Origin: an uncultured Eubacteriales bacterium
GTDB taxonomy: Bacteria > Bacillota > Clostridia > Christensenellales > Aristaeellaceae
Length of the DNA: 20,868 bases
NCBI GenBank assembly: GCA_944353735.1
Contig: CALVPU010000020.1
Coordinates: forward strand, 1-20,868
Reading direction: 5' to 3'
Position numbers and translations under genes: made by a program. Positions 1 through 5,660 of the stretch are shown piece by piece. The number at the start of each line of letters is the position of its first letter. Position 1 is the stretch's first letter. The notes below the pieces were generated by a model. That model was not told the DNA's origin and searched no databases. It worked only from the letters and a program-made list of their open reading frames with translations.

Positions 1-735
1 CTTAGCTCGTCTCTCTTTCCCTTCACGCGGCGGCTCCCCCCGCGCGGGCGCCTCTGTCGCTTCGACCGTCGGCAGCCCCCCCGCGGGCGCTTCCGTCGCC
101 TCGACCGTCGGCAGGACTTCCGCGGGCGCTTCCGTCGCCTCGACCGTCGGCAGGACTTCCGCCGGCGCTTCCGTCGCCTCGACCTCGGGCACGAGCGCCG
201 TCATGGTCAGCTCGCCGAGCGGATATTCGACGTCATCCTGATAACAGTACGCCTCCGTGATGCCGCTCTGGAAATCCGCGACTTCGTCGGGCGACATCGG
301 GCGCAGCGAACACGCGTCCGTCCATCCCTCCACGACTGCGTCCTCAAACACGAACGCAATCCGCAGGCGGTCCGAGCTGCGCTCCACCGCGAGGGCCACG
401 CCACCGCCCAGCTGCGCCACTGCATCCGAAGCGGCGTCAGCGTACAGCAGCGCGCCGTTCGCCAGTTGCGCATAGCCGAAGGCAAAGTCCGGCTGCGCCG
501 CGGCGTCCTCGGCATAATTGAATGCCGCTTCTTCAGGCTGCGCAGCGACCGCCGCGCTGTCCGACGCTTCGGGCGCATCACCGCCCAGTTCAAGCACTTC
601 GGACGGCGCCTCCGTCTCAATTGGCTCGATTACGACTTCGTAGTCGGCCTCTCCTTCCGCAAGCGCGCTCAGCGCCGACGTGCACAGCATGCACAGGCAC
701 AGCAAGGTCGAAAGCCAGCGATTGAACTTGTTCAT
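1..735 (-). CDS. Secreted repeat protein with possible SH3-like domain (3' end outside window)
   Basis: An uninterrupted frame of 245 codons runs from an ATG at 735 to the window edge with no stop, so the C-terminus is missing. A GGAGGAAG ribosome binding site precedes the ATG. Residues 1-26 (MNKFNRWLST..., ending ALSALA) form a typical Sec signal peptide with a likely cleavage after ALA, so the product should be exported. An acidic, alanine-rich stretch follows to about residue 75. Residues about 80-160 contain short beta-like segments (GYAQLANGALLYAD, LRIAFVFED, VEGWTDACSLRPM) that resemble a bacterial SH3-like wall-binding fold; this is a weak inference from pattern only. From about residue 185 the chain becomes a 13-residue tandem repeat (TVEATEAPAEVLP) rich in Pro, Glu and Thr, as in surface-protein stalks. 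The gene is monocistronic in view, behind its own strong promoter. Function is unknown. Confidence 0.75.
   Translation of the reverse strand, partial: MNKFNRWLSTLLCLCMLCTSALSALAEGEADYEVVIEPIETEAPSEVLELGGDAPEASDSAAVAAQPEEAAFNYAEDAAAQPDFAFGYAQLANGALLYADAASDAVAQLGGGVALAVERSSDRLRIAFVFEDAVVEGWTDACSLRPMSPDEVADFQSGITEAYCYQDDVEYPLGELTMTALVPEVEATEAPAEVLPTVEATEAPAEVLPTVEATEAPAGGLPTVEATEAPARGEPPREGKERRAK
23..187 (-). repeat. 39-bp tandem repeat inside the secreted protein gene
   Basis: Three nearly identical 39-bp units occupy 62-100, 101-139 and 140-178, with degenerate copies on each side (23-61, and from 179). Each unit keeps the reading frame and encodes 13 residues, TVEATEAPAEVLP. The spacing of exactly 39 bp between the TCGACC starts at 62, 101, 140 and 179 shows the period directly. 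Near identity at DNA level suggests recent expansion by slippage or recombination. Confidence 0.9.
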
Positions 736-894
736 GTCTTCCTCCACCAATTCGATTCGCCGCACGGCAACGGCAAAATGTACCAATACGACTCTATTAT
801 ATCACACCGCGCGTGGCTGTCAACCGCCTTTGCAATAAAAGAGCAACAATTTCGCAATTATTTTGTCTGGATTCCGAATCTTTACGCCGCGTCC
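736..894. other. Intergenic region between the CHR genes and the repeat protein
   Basis: A 159-nt gap of lower G+C than its flanks. It holds the strong minus-strand promoter (796-823) and a leader of about 54 nt. After the CHR stop (895) I see short A+T inverted pairs (AATT around GCGA) but no G+C-rich stem with a T run, so no intrinsic terminator is called. Confidence 0.6.
796..823 (-). promoter_or_regulatory. Near-consensus sigma-A promoter for the secreted repeat protein
   Basis: Reading the minus strand, a perfect -35 TTGACA (818-823) and a perfect -10 TATAAT (796-801) are separated by 16 nt. Transcription would start near 789, giving a leader of about 54 nt before the ATG at 735. This is the best match to consensus in the window and implies strong expression. 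Confidence 0.8.
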
Positions 895-1446
895 TCAGAC
901 CCCATAGGCGACGATGCCGCACACTGCGGAAAGCAGGATCAGGGCAATTGCGGAGAAGCTCTTTTTCAGCACGCGCGTCCAGACAAACATCGCCGCCAGC
1001 AGCACTGCAGCGATGCCGACCGCGCGCAGGTCGACCGCCGCAAATCCCGGCCAGAGCGTCTGCAGCGCAACCGCTGCGCCTGAAGCGACGATCATGCCGG
1101 CAACAATGGGGCGCACGCCGCCGAGCGCAGCGGCGACATAGCGGTTTGTGCGAAATCCCGTAAGAATCGAGGCGATGAGCAGGATCACCACAAACGACGG
1201 CAGCACCACGCCCAGCGTCGCGAGCAGCGCGCCGGGAAGGCCTGCCTGAGCAGAACCGACAAACGTCGCCATGTTGACCGCAATGGGTCCGGGCGTCGAT
1301 TCGCAGATGGCGATGTAGCGCACCAGCGTCTCTGCGTCCATCCACCCATGCCCGACAACTTCCTGCTGAACCAGCGGGATCATGGCGTAGCCGCCGCCGA
1401 AGGTAAACAGGCCAATCTTGAAAAATGTCCAGAAGAGCTCAAGCAT
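895..1446 (-). CDS. CHR-family chromate/anion transporter, second monodomain subunit
   Basis: A 183-residue membrane protein of the chromate ion transporter (CHR) family. Near the N-terminus it has the family signature FKIGLFTFGGGYAMIPL, then CESTPGPIAVNMATF around residues 48-62, followed by several hydrophobic segments consistent with five or six membrane spans. It is about half the length of the two-domain ChrA proteins, so it is a short-chain (monodomain) form. Its ATG overlaps the stop of the upstream paralogue by 8 nt, implying translational coupling; an AGGGGG sequence lies 8 nt before the ATG. In Bacillus such tandem short-chain pairs act together, and both are needed for chromate export. 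Whether chromate is the real substrate here cannot be seen. Confidence 0.85.
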   Translation of the reverse strand: MLELFWTFFKIGLFTFGGGYAMIPLVQQEVVGHGWMDAETLVRYIAICESTPGPIAVNMATFVGSAQAGLPGALLATLGVVLPSFVVILLIASILTGFRTNRYVAAALGGVRPIVAGMIVASGAAVALQTLWPGFAAVDLRAVGIAAVLLAAMFVWTRVLKKSFSAIALILLSAVCGIVAYGV

Positions 1447-2056
1447 CCTTCTTTCCCCCTTCCATCCGGCGCGCCTTAAGCGGCAGCGAAACCAGGCCGA
1501 TCGCCATGCCCGCCAGAATCAGCCAGACCGTCGACAGCCCGACCGAAGTGAAGTTGATGAGCAGCACCAGCGCAAACGCGACGGCACAGCTGGCGATCGG
1601 CACCGCCTTCTTCTCCATCTGGCGAACGAGAATCGCGCCAGCGCGCAGGATCAGTATGGCAACCGCGACCTGAATGCCCTTGAAGGCGCTCTGCACAGGC
1701 GTAAACGCCATAAACCAGTCGACACACAGCGAGATGATGTAGATGATGATCAGCGACGGCAGCACCACGCCGACCGTCGCCGCCAGCGAGCCGAGCGCGC
1801 CGCCCTGCTTGTAGCCGATATAGGTCGCCGAATTGATCGCCACCGGGCCCGGCGTGGATTCGGAGATGGCGACCACGTCGGTCATCTCCGCCGCGTCGAT
1901 CCACTTGCGCTTTTCCGAAAGCTCGCTCAGAATCATGGAGATCATCGCATAGCCGCCGCCAAAGGTGAACAGCCCGATTTTGAAAAACACCGCGAACAGT
2001 TGCCAGTAGAGCTTGCGATCGCGACGGACCCCTTGAGCATTCTTCTGTTGGGACAT
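1439..2056 (-). CDS. CHR-family chromate/anion transporter, first monodomain subunit
   Basis: A 205-residue CHR-family membrane protein, paralogous to the gene that follows it. Signature segments are FKIGLFTFGGGYAMISM and SESTPGPVAINSATYIGY, followed by hydrophobic helices and a short basic C-terminal tail (KARRMEGGKKDA). The frame is open further upstream to an ATG at 2086, but that codon has no ribosome binding site and lies inside an inverted repeat. The ATG at 2056 (MSQQKNAQG) has a perfect AGGAGG 8 nt upstream, so I choose it. The gene follows the ftsZ terminator, making the pair a separate transcription unit, although no convincing promoter is visible between 2087 and 2164. The two subunits probably assemble as a heterodimer, as inferred from Bacillus short-chain CHR pairs. 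Confidence 0.85.
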   Translation of the reverse strand: MSQQKNAQGVRRDRKLYWQLFAVFFKIGLFTFGGGYAMISMILSELSEKRKWIDAAEMTDVVAISESTPGPVAINSATYIGYKQGGALGSLAATVGVVLPSLIIIYIISLCVDWFMAFTPVQSAFKGIQVAVAILILRAGAILVRQMEKKAVPIASCAVAFALVLLINFTSVGLSTVWLILAGMAIGLVSLPLKARRMEGGKKDA

Positions 2057-2064
2057 GTCCTTCG

Positions 2065-2070
2065 CCTCCT
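2065..2070 (-). promoter_or_regulatory. Ribosome binding site fixing the CHR subunit 1 start
   Basis: AGGAGG on the minus strand, 8 nt before the ATG at 2056. It decides for this start over the in-frame ATG at 2086, which has no purine-rich leader. Confidence 0.8.
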
Positions 2071-2080
2071 CGTCTTTCCG

Positions 2081-2100
2081 ATCCATTTGGGAAAATGGAT
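2081..2100 (-). promoter_or_regulatory. Perfect inverted repeat in the leader of the CHR gene pair
   Basis: ATCCATTT (2081-2088) and AAATGGAT (2093-2100) are perfect 8-bp complements around a 4-nt centre. The element lies between the ftsZ terminator and the AGGAGG of the first CHR gene. It could be a repressor operator or an mRNA hairpin ahead of the ribosome binding site; the sequence alone does not decide. Confidence 0.5.
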
Positions 2101-2107
2101 ATTTATG

Positions 2108-2131
2108 AAAAAACCCGGACGGTTGTCCGGG
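2108..2131 (-). terminator. Intrinsic terminator of the dcw cluster, after ftsZ
   Basis: On the minus strand a 7-bp G+C-rich stem (CCCGGAC / GTCCGGG) with a 4-nt loop spans 2114-2131 and is followed directly by six T residues (2108-2113). It sits about 34 nt after the ftsZ stop and separates the division cluster from the CHR transporter pair. Confidence 0.9.
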
Positions 2132-2164
2132 CTGTTTCCAAAGGTTATCAATGCTGCCTGACGC

Positions 2165-3481
2165 TCAGCGTTCGGGGCGCTTTTTCATGAAACTCGGGAC
2201 GTCGGGCGTGAAACCGCGGCGCGACTGCGTCCGGCTCTCCTGATAGTCGTCCTGATAGACGCGCGGGCGGCGCTGGGACGGCGCGCTGCGGCGGTCCGTC
2301 TGATACGGCTCGTCGCTCTCGCGGACGCGGTCGCGCGACGCCGACGCAGAGCGCGGACGGCGCTGAAAGATCGGCGACACCGGCTCGTCCTCGTCATAGG
2401 CGCGCGACGGAGCGGGGCGCTCGCGGACGTCCTCCTCCTGCGCGGGCGACTCTGCCGCACGCTGCTCGTAACCGGGCGTGCCCGACGCAGGCGCGGCCTT
2501 CTGCGCCGTAAAGGGCGTCTTTTCAAAGCCCGTGGCGATGACGGTGATCTTGACCTCGTCGGTGAGGTTCTCGTCGGTGCCGGTACCGAAGATGATATTC
2601 GCCTCCGGATCCGCCGCCGCGGTGATGAGCTGCGCCGCCTCGTTGATGTCGAGAATCGACATGTCGGGACCGCCGGTGATGTTGATGAGCACCGCGCGCG
2701 CGCCGTCGATCGACGTTTCGAGCATCGGGCTGGAGATCGCCTGCTTGGCGGCGTCGACCATGCGGTTTTCGCCCTTGCCAATGCCGATGCCCATGTGTGC
2801 CAGGCCGCGCGACTGCATGACCGTGCGCACGTCGGCGAAGTCGAGGTTGATCAGCGACGGCACCGCAATCAGGTCGGAAATGCCCTGAATGCCCTGACGC
2901 AGCGTGTCGTCCGCAATGCGGAACGCCTCGATCATCGTCGTGCCCTTGGTAACGACGCTCAGCAGGCGGTCGTTCGGCACGACCACCAGCGTGTCCACGC
3001 TCGCCTTGAGGCGCTCGATGCCCGCCTCGGCGTTCTTCATGCGCTGGCGTCCCTCGAACAGGAACGGCTTGGAGACGACGCCGATGGTGAGGATGCCCTG
3101 CTCGCGGGCAATTTCGGCGATGACCGGCGCCGCGCCGGTGCCGGTACCGCCGCCCATGCCGCAGGTGACGAATACGAGGTCGGAGCCCTTGACGATCTTG
3201 GCGATCTCCTCGCGGCTCTCTTCGGCGGCCCGCTGGCCCACCTCGGGATTCGCGCCGGCGCCCAGACCCTTGGTCAGCTTGTCGCCAATCTGGATCTTCT
3301 GCGGCGCCTTGGACAGCGCCAGCGCCTGGCTGTCGGTGTTGATCGCAATAAACTCAACGCCCTTCAGATCCGCTTCCACCATGCGGTTGACCGCATTGGT
3401 GCCCGCGCCGCCGACGCCGATGACGCGAATCGCGGCGGAGTTGATGTTGTTTTCCTGTTCCATTCCTTCGAACTCAAGCAC
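2165..3481 (-). CDS. ftsZ: Cell division GTPase FtsZ
   Basis: Tubulin-like GTPase that polymerises into the Z ring and organises the septal wall machinery. The 438-residue product shows VIGVGGAGTNAVNRM (about 20-34), the G-box GGGTGTG (110-116) and the T7 synergy loop NLDFADV (212-218) that completes the active site of the next subunit. The C-terminus TPDVPSFMKKRPER is the conserved tail that binds FtsA. Between about residue 330 and this tail is a disordered linker unusually rich in Arg, Ser, Pro and acidic residues. The start is a GTG at 3481 with GAGGGGG 7 nt upstream; the internal ATG at 3463 has its purines directly adjoining and is less likely. The gene lies 30 nt after ftsA and before an intrinsic terminator, so it is the last gene of the cluster. 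Confidence 0.98.
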   Translation of the reverse strand: MLEFEGMEQENNINSAAIRVIGVGGAGTNAVNRMVEADLKGVEFIAINTDSQALALSKAPQKIQIGDKLTKGLGAGANPEVGQRAAEESREEIAKIVKGSDLVFVTCGMGGGTGTGAAPVIAEIAREQGILTIGVVSKPFLFEGRQRMKNAEAGIERLKASVDTLVVVPNDRLLSVVTKGTTMIEAFRIADDTLRQGIQGISDLIAVPSLINLDFADVRTVMQSRGLAHMGIGIGKGENRMVDAAKQAISSPMLETSIDGARAVLINITGGPDMSILDINEAAQLITAAADPEANIIFGTGTDENLTDEVKITVIATGFEKTPFTAQKAAPASGTPGYEQRAAESPAQEEDVRERPAPSRAYDEDEPVSPIFQRRPRSASASRDRVRESDEPYQTDRRSAPSQRRPRVYQDDYQESRTQSRRGFTPDVPSFMKKRPER

Positions 3482-3511
3482 AAGGCATCCCCCTCGTCAG
3501 TAATTTGGTCG

Positions 3512-4708
3512 TTATTCTGCGTTTCGTCTTCTGAAAAGATTCCGCACTTTGGACATGACGGGACCGCTTCCGTCCTCGTGCTGCTCGATGGAATCGAAGA
3601 CCAGATCGGCCAGACCGAGCGCCGAACCGTAGATGGGACTGTTCATCTTCGACGTCTTTTCGACGGCGATCTTGACCGGGCGTCCGATGCGCGCCGACAT
3701 GTATTCCCGCGCGCCGCGCATCAGCGCCAACCCGCCGCCGGTCATGTAGATCGGCGACCGCGCGGTGAGATAGCCCGCCACATCGTTGTTGATCGTCAGC
3801 TCAATCATCTCCATCAGCTCGCCGGCGCTGCGTTCGACGATCTCCTCGACGACCTCGCGCGGGAAGGTCATGCGCCGTCCCGCCTCGTCGAGCACTTCCG
3901 AGAAGGAATCGCGGTCGAACTCGTCCGGGCTGAACACATAGCCGCGCTTGATCTGCTCCGCGGCGCGCATCGGAATGCGCAGCTCGGTGGCGAGATCCGC
4001 CGTGATGTGACCGCCGCCGCGCGGCAGCATGGCGTGATAGACGATGGCGTCGCCCTTGACGACGCTGAGCTCGGTGTTGAGATAGCCGCAGTCGATCAGC
4101 AGCGACGTGCGGTCGCGGTCGTCTACTGGAAGCAGAAGCAAACTCGCGCCCAGCGAAGGCGACAGAAAGCCGAGAATCGTGATGTTGAGCACGCGCAGCA
4201 TCTCGCTGACGTCCTCAATGAACATCGGCTCGGCGACGATGAACGAGATCATCGCGCGCAGCCGGCTGCCGCGTCCCGTGGGCGACATGGTCATCTTGCC
4301 GCCGTCGACGGTAAACCATGCCGGCGAGCGATGCAGCACCATGCAGCCGCTGCTGGCGAGCCGCAGCTGTTCCGCCGCAGCGTCGTGAACCGCGTCGATG
4401 GTCGAATCGTCGATCATGCCGTCCGGCGACTCGACCTCCGCCTCACAGGCGCGCACGTGGATGAACTCCCCCGGCACGCCGACATAGACTTCCCGCACCT
4501 TTGTGCCCGCTTCCAGCTCCGCAGCGGCAATTGAATCGCGCAACCGCTGGACCATCTGGCGGGGCGTGTTCCAATCGCCGTCAGAATATCCGTCATAGGG
4601 AACCGTGCCCGCGCCGACGATCTCCAGCCGGTCCAGCCCGCTGTTCTGCGCGATCACCGTCACGATCTTTGAGGTTCCGAACTCGACGGCAGTTATCTGT
4701 CTTTTCAT
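3512..4708 (-). CDS. ftsA: Cell division protein FtsA (divergent)
   Basis: Actin-like ATPase that anchors FtsZ filaments to the membrane. At 398 residues it is slightly shorter than usual. Visible elements are the phosphate-1 region AVEFGTSKI (7-15), an SHS2-like insert with YVGVPGEFIHVRA (75-87), the phosphate-2 region LLIDCGYLNTELS (203-215), the adenosine loop YMTGGGLALM (321-330), and a C-terminal amphipathic, basic helix MSKVRNLFRRRNAE (385-398), which is the membrane-targeting sequence. Usual FtsA has DIGTSK and an Asp-x-Gly loop followed by Gly/Thr; here the first Asp is Glu and the second loop reads CGYLNT, so nucleotide handling may be altered. The start is placed at 4708 because the actin fold begins immediately; its ribosome binding site is weak (AAGGTGG 12 nt away, or AAGGA immediately adjacent). 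The gene has its own upstream promoter and is followed by ftsZ. Confidence 0.93.
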   Translation of the reverse strand: MKRQITAVEFGTSKIVTVIAQNSGLDRLEIVGAGTVPYDGYSDGDWNTPRQMVQRLRDSIAAAELEAGTKVREVYVGVPGEFIHVRACEAEVESPDGMIDDSTIDAVHDAAAEQLRLASSGCMVLHRSPAWFTVDGGKMTMSPTGRGSRLRAMISFIVAEPMFIEDVSEMLRVLNITILGFLSPSLGASLLLLPVDDRDRTSLLIDCGYLNTELSVVKGDAIVYHAMLPRGGGHITADLATELRIPMRAAEQIKRGYVFSPDEFDRDSFSEVLDEAGRRMTFPREVVEEIVERSAGELMEMIELTINNDVAGYLTARSPIYMTGGGLALMRGAREYMSARIGRPVKIAVEKTSKMNSPIYGSALGLADLVFDSIEQHEDGSGPVMSKVRNLFRRRNAE

Positions 4709-4895
4709 GTCCTTGCCCGACCACCTTGCTCTTCAGTGCACAGTGAAACACCTATCATGAGTGTATTATACATGGATTTTTGGGCAGATGCAAACGCGAA
4801 ACGGCAAAAAAATGCGATTTTCCGAATATGTCAAAATACTTTCAAATTCCGGGCGCGCTCTCGTCACAGGTTGTGTTAATTTTATCACCCAATCT
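4709..4895. other. ftsQ-ftsA intergenic region
   Basis: The longest gap inside the dcw cluster (187 nt) and clearly less G+C-rich than its surroundings. It contains the ftsA promoter at 4765-4794 and an isolated perfect minus-strand TTGACA at 4829-4834, which has only a T-run at the -10 distance. I see no convincing terminator or small gene. Confidence 0.6.
4765..4794 (-). promoter_or_regulatory. Promoter for ftsA-ftsZ
   Basis: In the 187-nt gap between ftsQ and ftsA, the minus strand has a perfect -10 TATAAT (4765-4770). Upstream is TTTGCA (4789-4794) with 18 nt between, or TTGCAT with 17 nt, as the -35. Transcription would start about 50 nt before the ftsA ATG. No terminator is visible after ftsQ, so this would supplement read-through from the upstream genes. 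Confidence 0.65.
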
Positions 4896-5645
4896 TTATC
4901 CTTGCGCCGAACCCGAGCCGGGCAGGAAGTCCGCCTTGCTGCCGCTGGAGACGTCGAGCGTGCCGCGCGTCTCGCCGCGCGCCTGCAGATCCGCCACCGC
5001 CGAGCGCATCCAGAGAATCTTTCCCGACATGTTTCCGGCGTCGCCGAGTTCCACGCGAATGCCCGAACGGGTGGTAATCCACATGTTGAGCGGGTCGCTG
5101 ACATTGAGCTCCGAGACGTATGCCGCCGCGTCCTGCGCGCGAATCGCCTCGAGCACCGAGCGCATCGCCGCAAGCTTCTCCGCCGGCGCCGAAACCGCCT
5201 CGCCGAGGCGCACCGCCACGCCGTCGAGTCCGCTGACATAGATGCCCGCATCCTCCGGCATCGCGTCGCAGATCTCGACCACGCAGCCGCCCGCATCCAT
5301 GACGACGATCTTGCCGCCGCTGAGCATCACCGCATCGCGCGTGCGCTCACGCACAGTGAGCACGACGGTGTCCGGATAGCGCACCTCTACATCCTCAAAG
5401 GCATAGCGTCCCGTCGATTCGAGGCTGCGGCGCAATTCATCGGCGTCGACCTCGCGGATCGAGCGCCCCATGCCGACGCCCGCTGCGCGGATGACCGCGT
5501 CCCGCTGCGCTTCAGGAACGCCCACGACCTGCACGTCGCGGACCACGAACAGCCTGCCGAGCACCGCAAGCGCAAGCGCGACCATGGCAAGCGCCACAGC
5601 GGCGCCCAGCGCGAGGCGCCGCGTTCGTCTGGTGGGTCGGAACAT
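4896..5645 (-). CDS. ftsQ: Cell division protein FtsQ/DivIB
   Basis: A single-pass membrane protein that, with FtsL and a DivIC/FtsB-type partner, links the septal synthases to the division ring. The 249-residue product has a short basic cytoplasmic head (MFRPTRRTRR), one membrane span at about residues 11-31, then a POTRA-type domain (VVRDVQVVGVPEAQRDAVI to about residue 105, including YPDTVVLTVRER) and a beta-rich extracytoplasmic domain. The frame is open for another 55 codons upstream into the SEDS gene, but the ATG at 5645 follows a perfect AAGGAGG at 8-nt spacing and directly starts the basic head, so it is the true start. It lies 14 nt after the SEDS gene. Its place and fold fit DivIB of Gram-positive bacteria. 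A 187-nt promoter-bearing gap follows before ftsA. Confidence 0.88.
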   Translation of the reverse strand: MFRPTRRTRRLALGAAVALAMVALALAVLGRLFVVRDVQVVGVPEAQRDAVIRAAGVGMGRSIREVDADELRRSLESTGRYAFEDVEVRYPDTVVLTVRERTRDAVMLSGGKIVVMDAGGCVVEICDAMPEDAGIYVSGLDGVAVRLGEAVSAPAEKLAAMRSVLEAIRAQDAAAYVSELNVSDPLNMWITTRSGIRVELGDAGNMSGKILWMRSAVADLQARGETRGTLDVSSGSKADFLPGSGSAQG

Positions 5646-5653
5646 GGCGCGCA

Positions 5654-5660
5654 CCTCCTT
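5654..5660 (-). promoter_or_regulatory. Ribosome binding site fixing the ftsQ start
   Basis: AAGGAGG on the minus strand, 8 nt before the ATG at 5645 and touching the stop codon of the SEDS gene. It rules out the longer open frame that begins at 5810. Confidence 0.85.

Noticed and set aside
207..620. Minus-strand open frame of 137 codons near the left edge
   Set aside because: It is in another frame of the signal-peptide-bearing gene at 1-735, has no ribosome binding site, and its product is an Arg/Ser-rich shadow sequence.
2056..2086. Upstream ATG at 2086 as start of the first CHR gene
   Set aside because: There is no ribosome binding site and it lies within an inverted repeat; the ATG at 2056 has AGGAGG at 8 nt.
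3499..3521. Near copy of a TTTGGTCG-TTATTC stretch also present at 6812-6833
   Set aside because: The two stretches align only with indels, one overlaps the ftsA stop and the other a coding region, and neither has a consistent context, so a dispersed element is not supported.
2795..4534. Very long plus-strand open frame (579 codons) across ftsZ and ftsA, and similar ones at 6799-8313, 8180-9415 and 11408-13405
   Set aside because: They are antisense shadows of clear minus-strand genes. High G+C makes stops rare in these frames, and the products are low-complexity Arg/His/Ala chains with no recognisable domain.
4829..4834. Perfect TTGACA on the minus strand in the ftsQ-ftsA gap
   Set aside because: At 17-18 nt there is only a T run instead of a -10, so it is not called as a promoter on its own.
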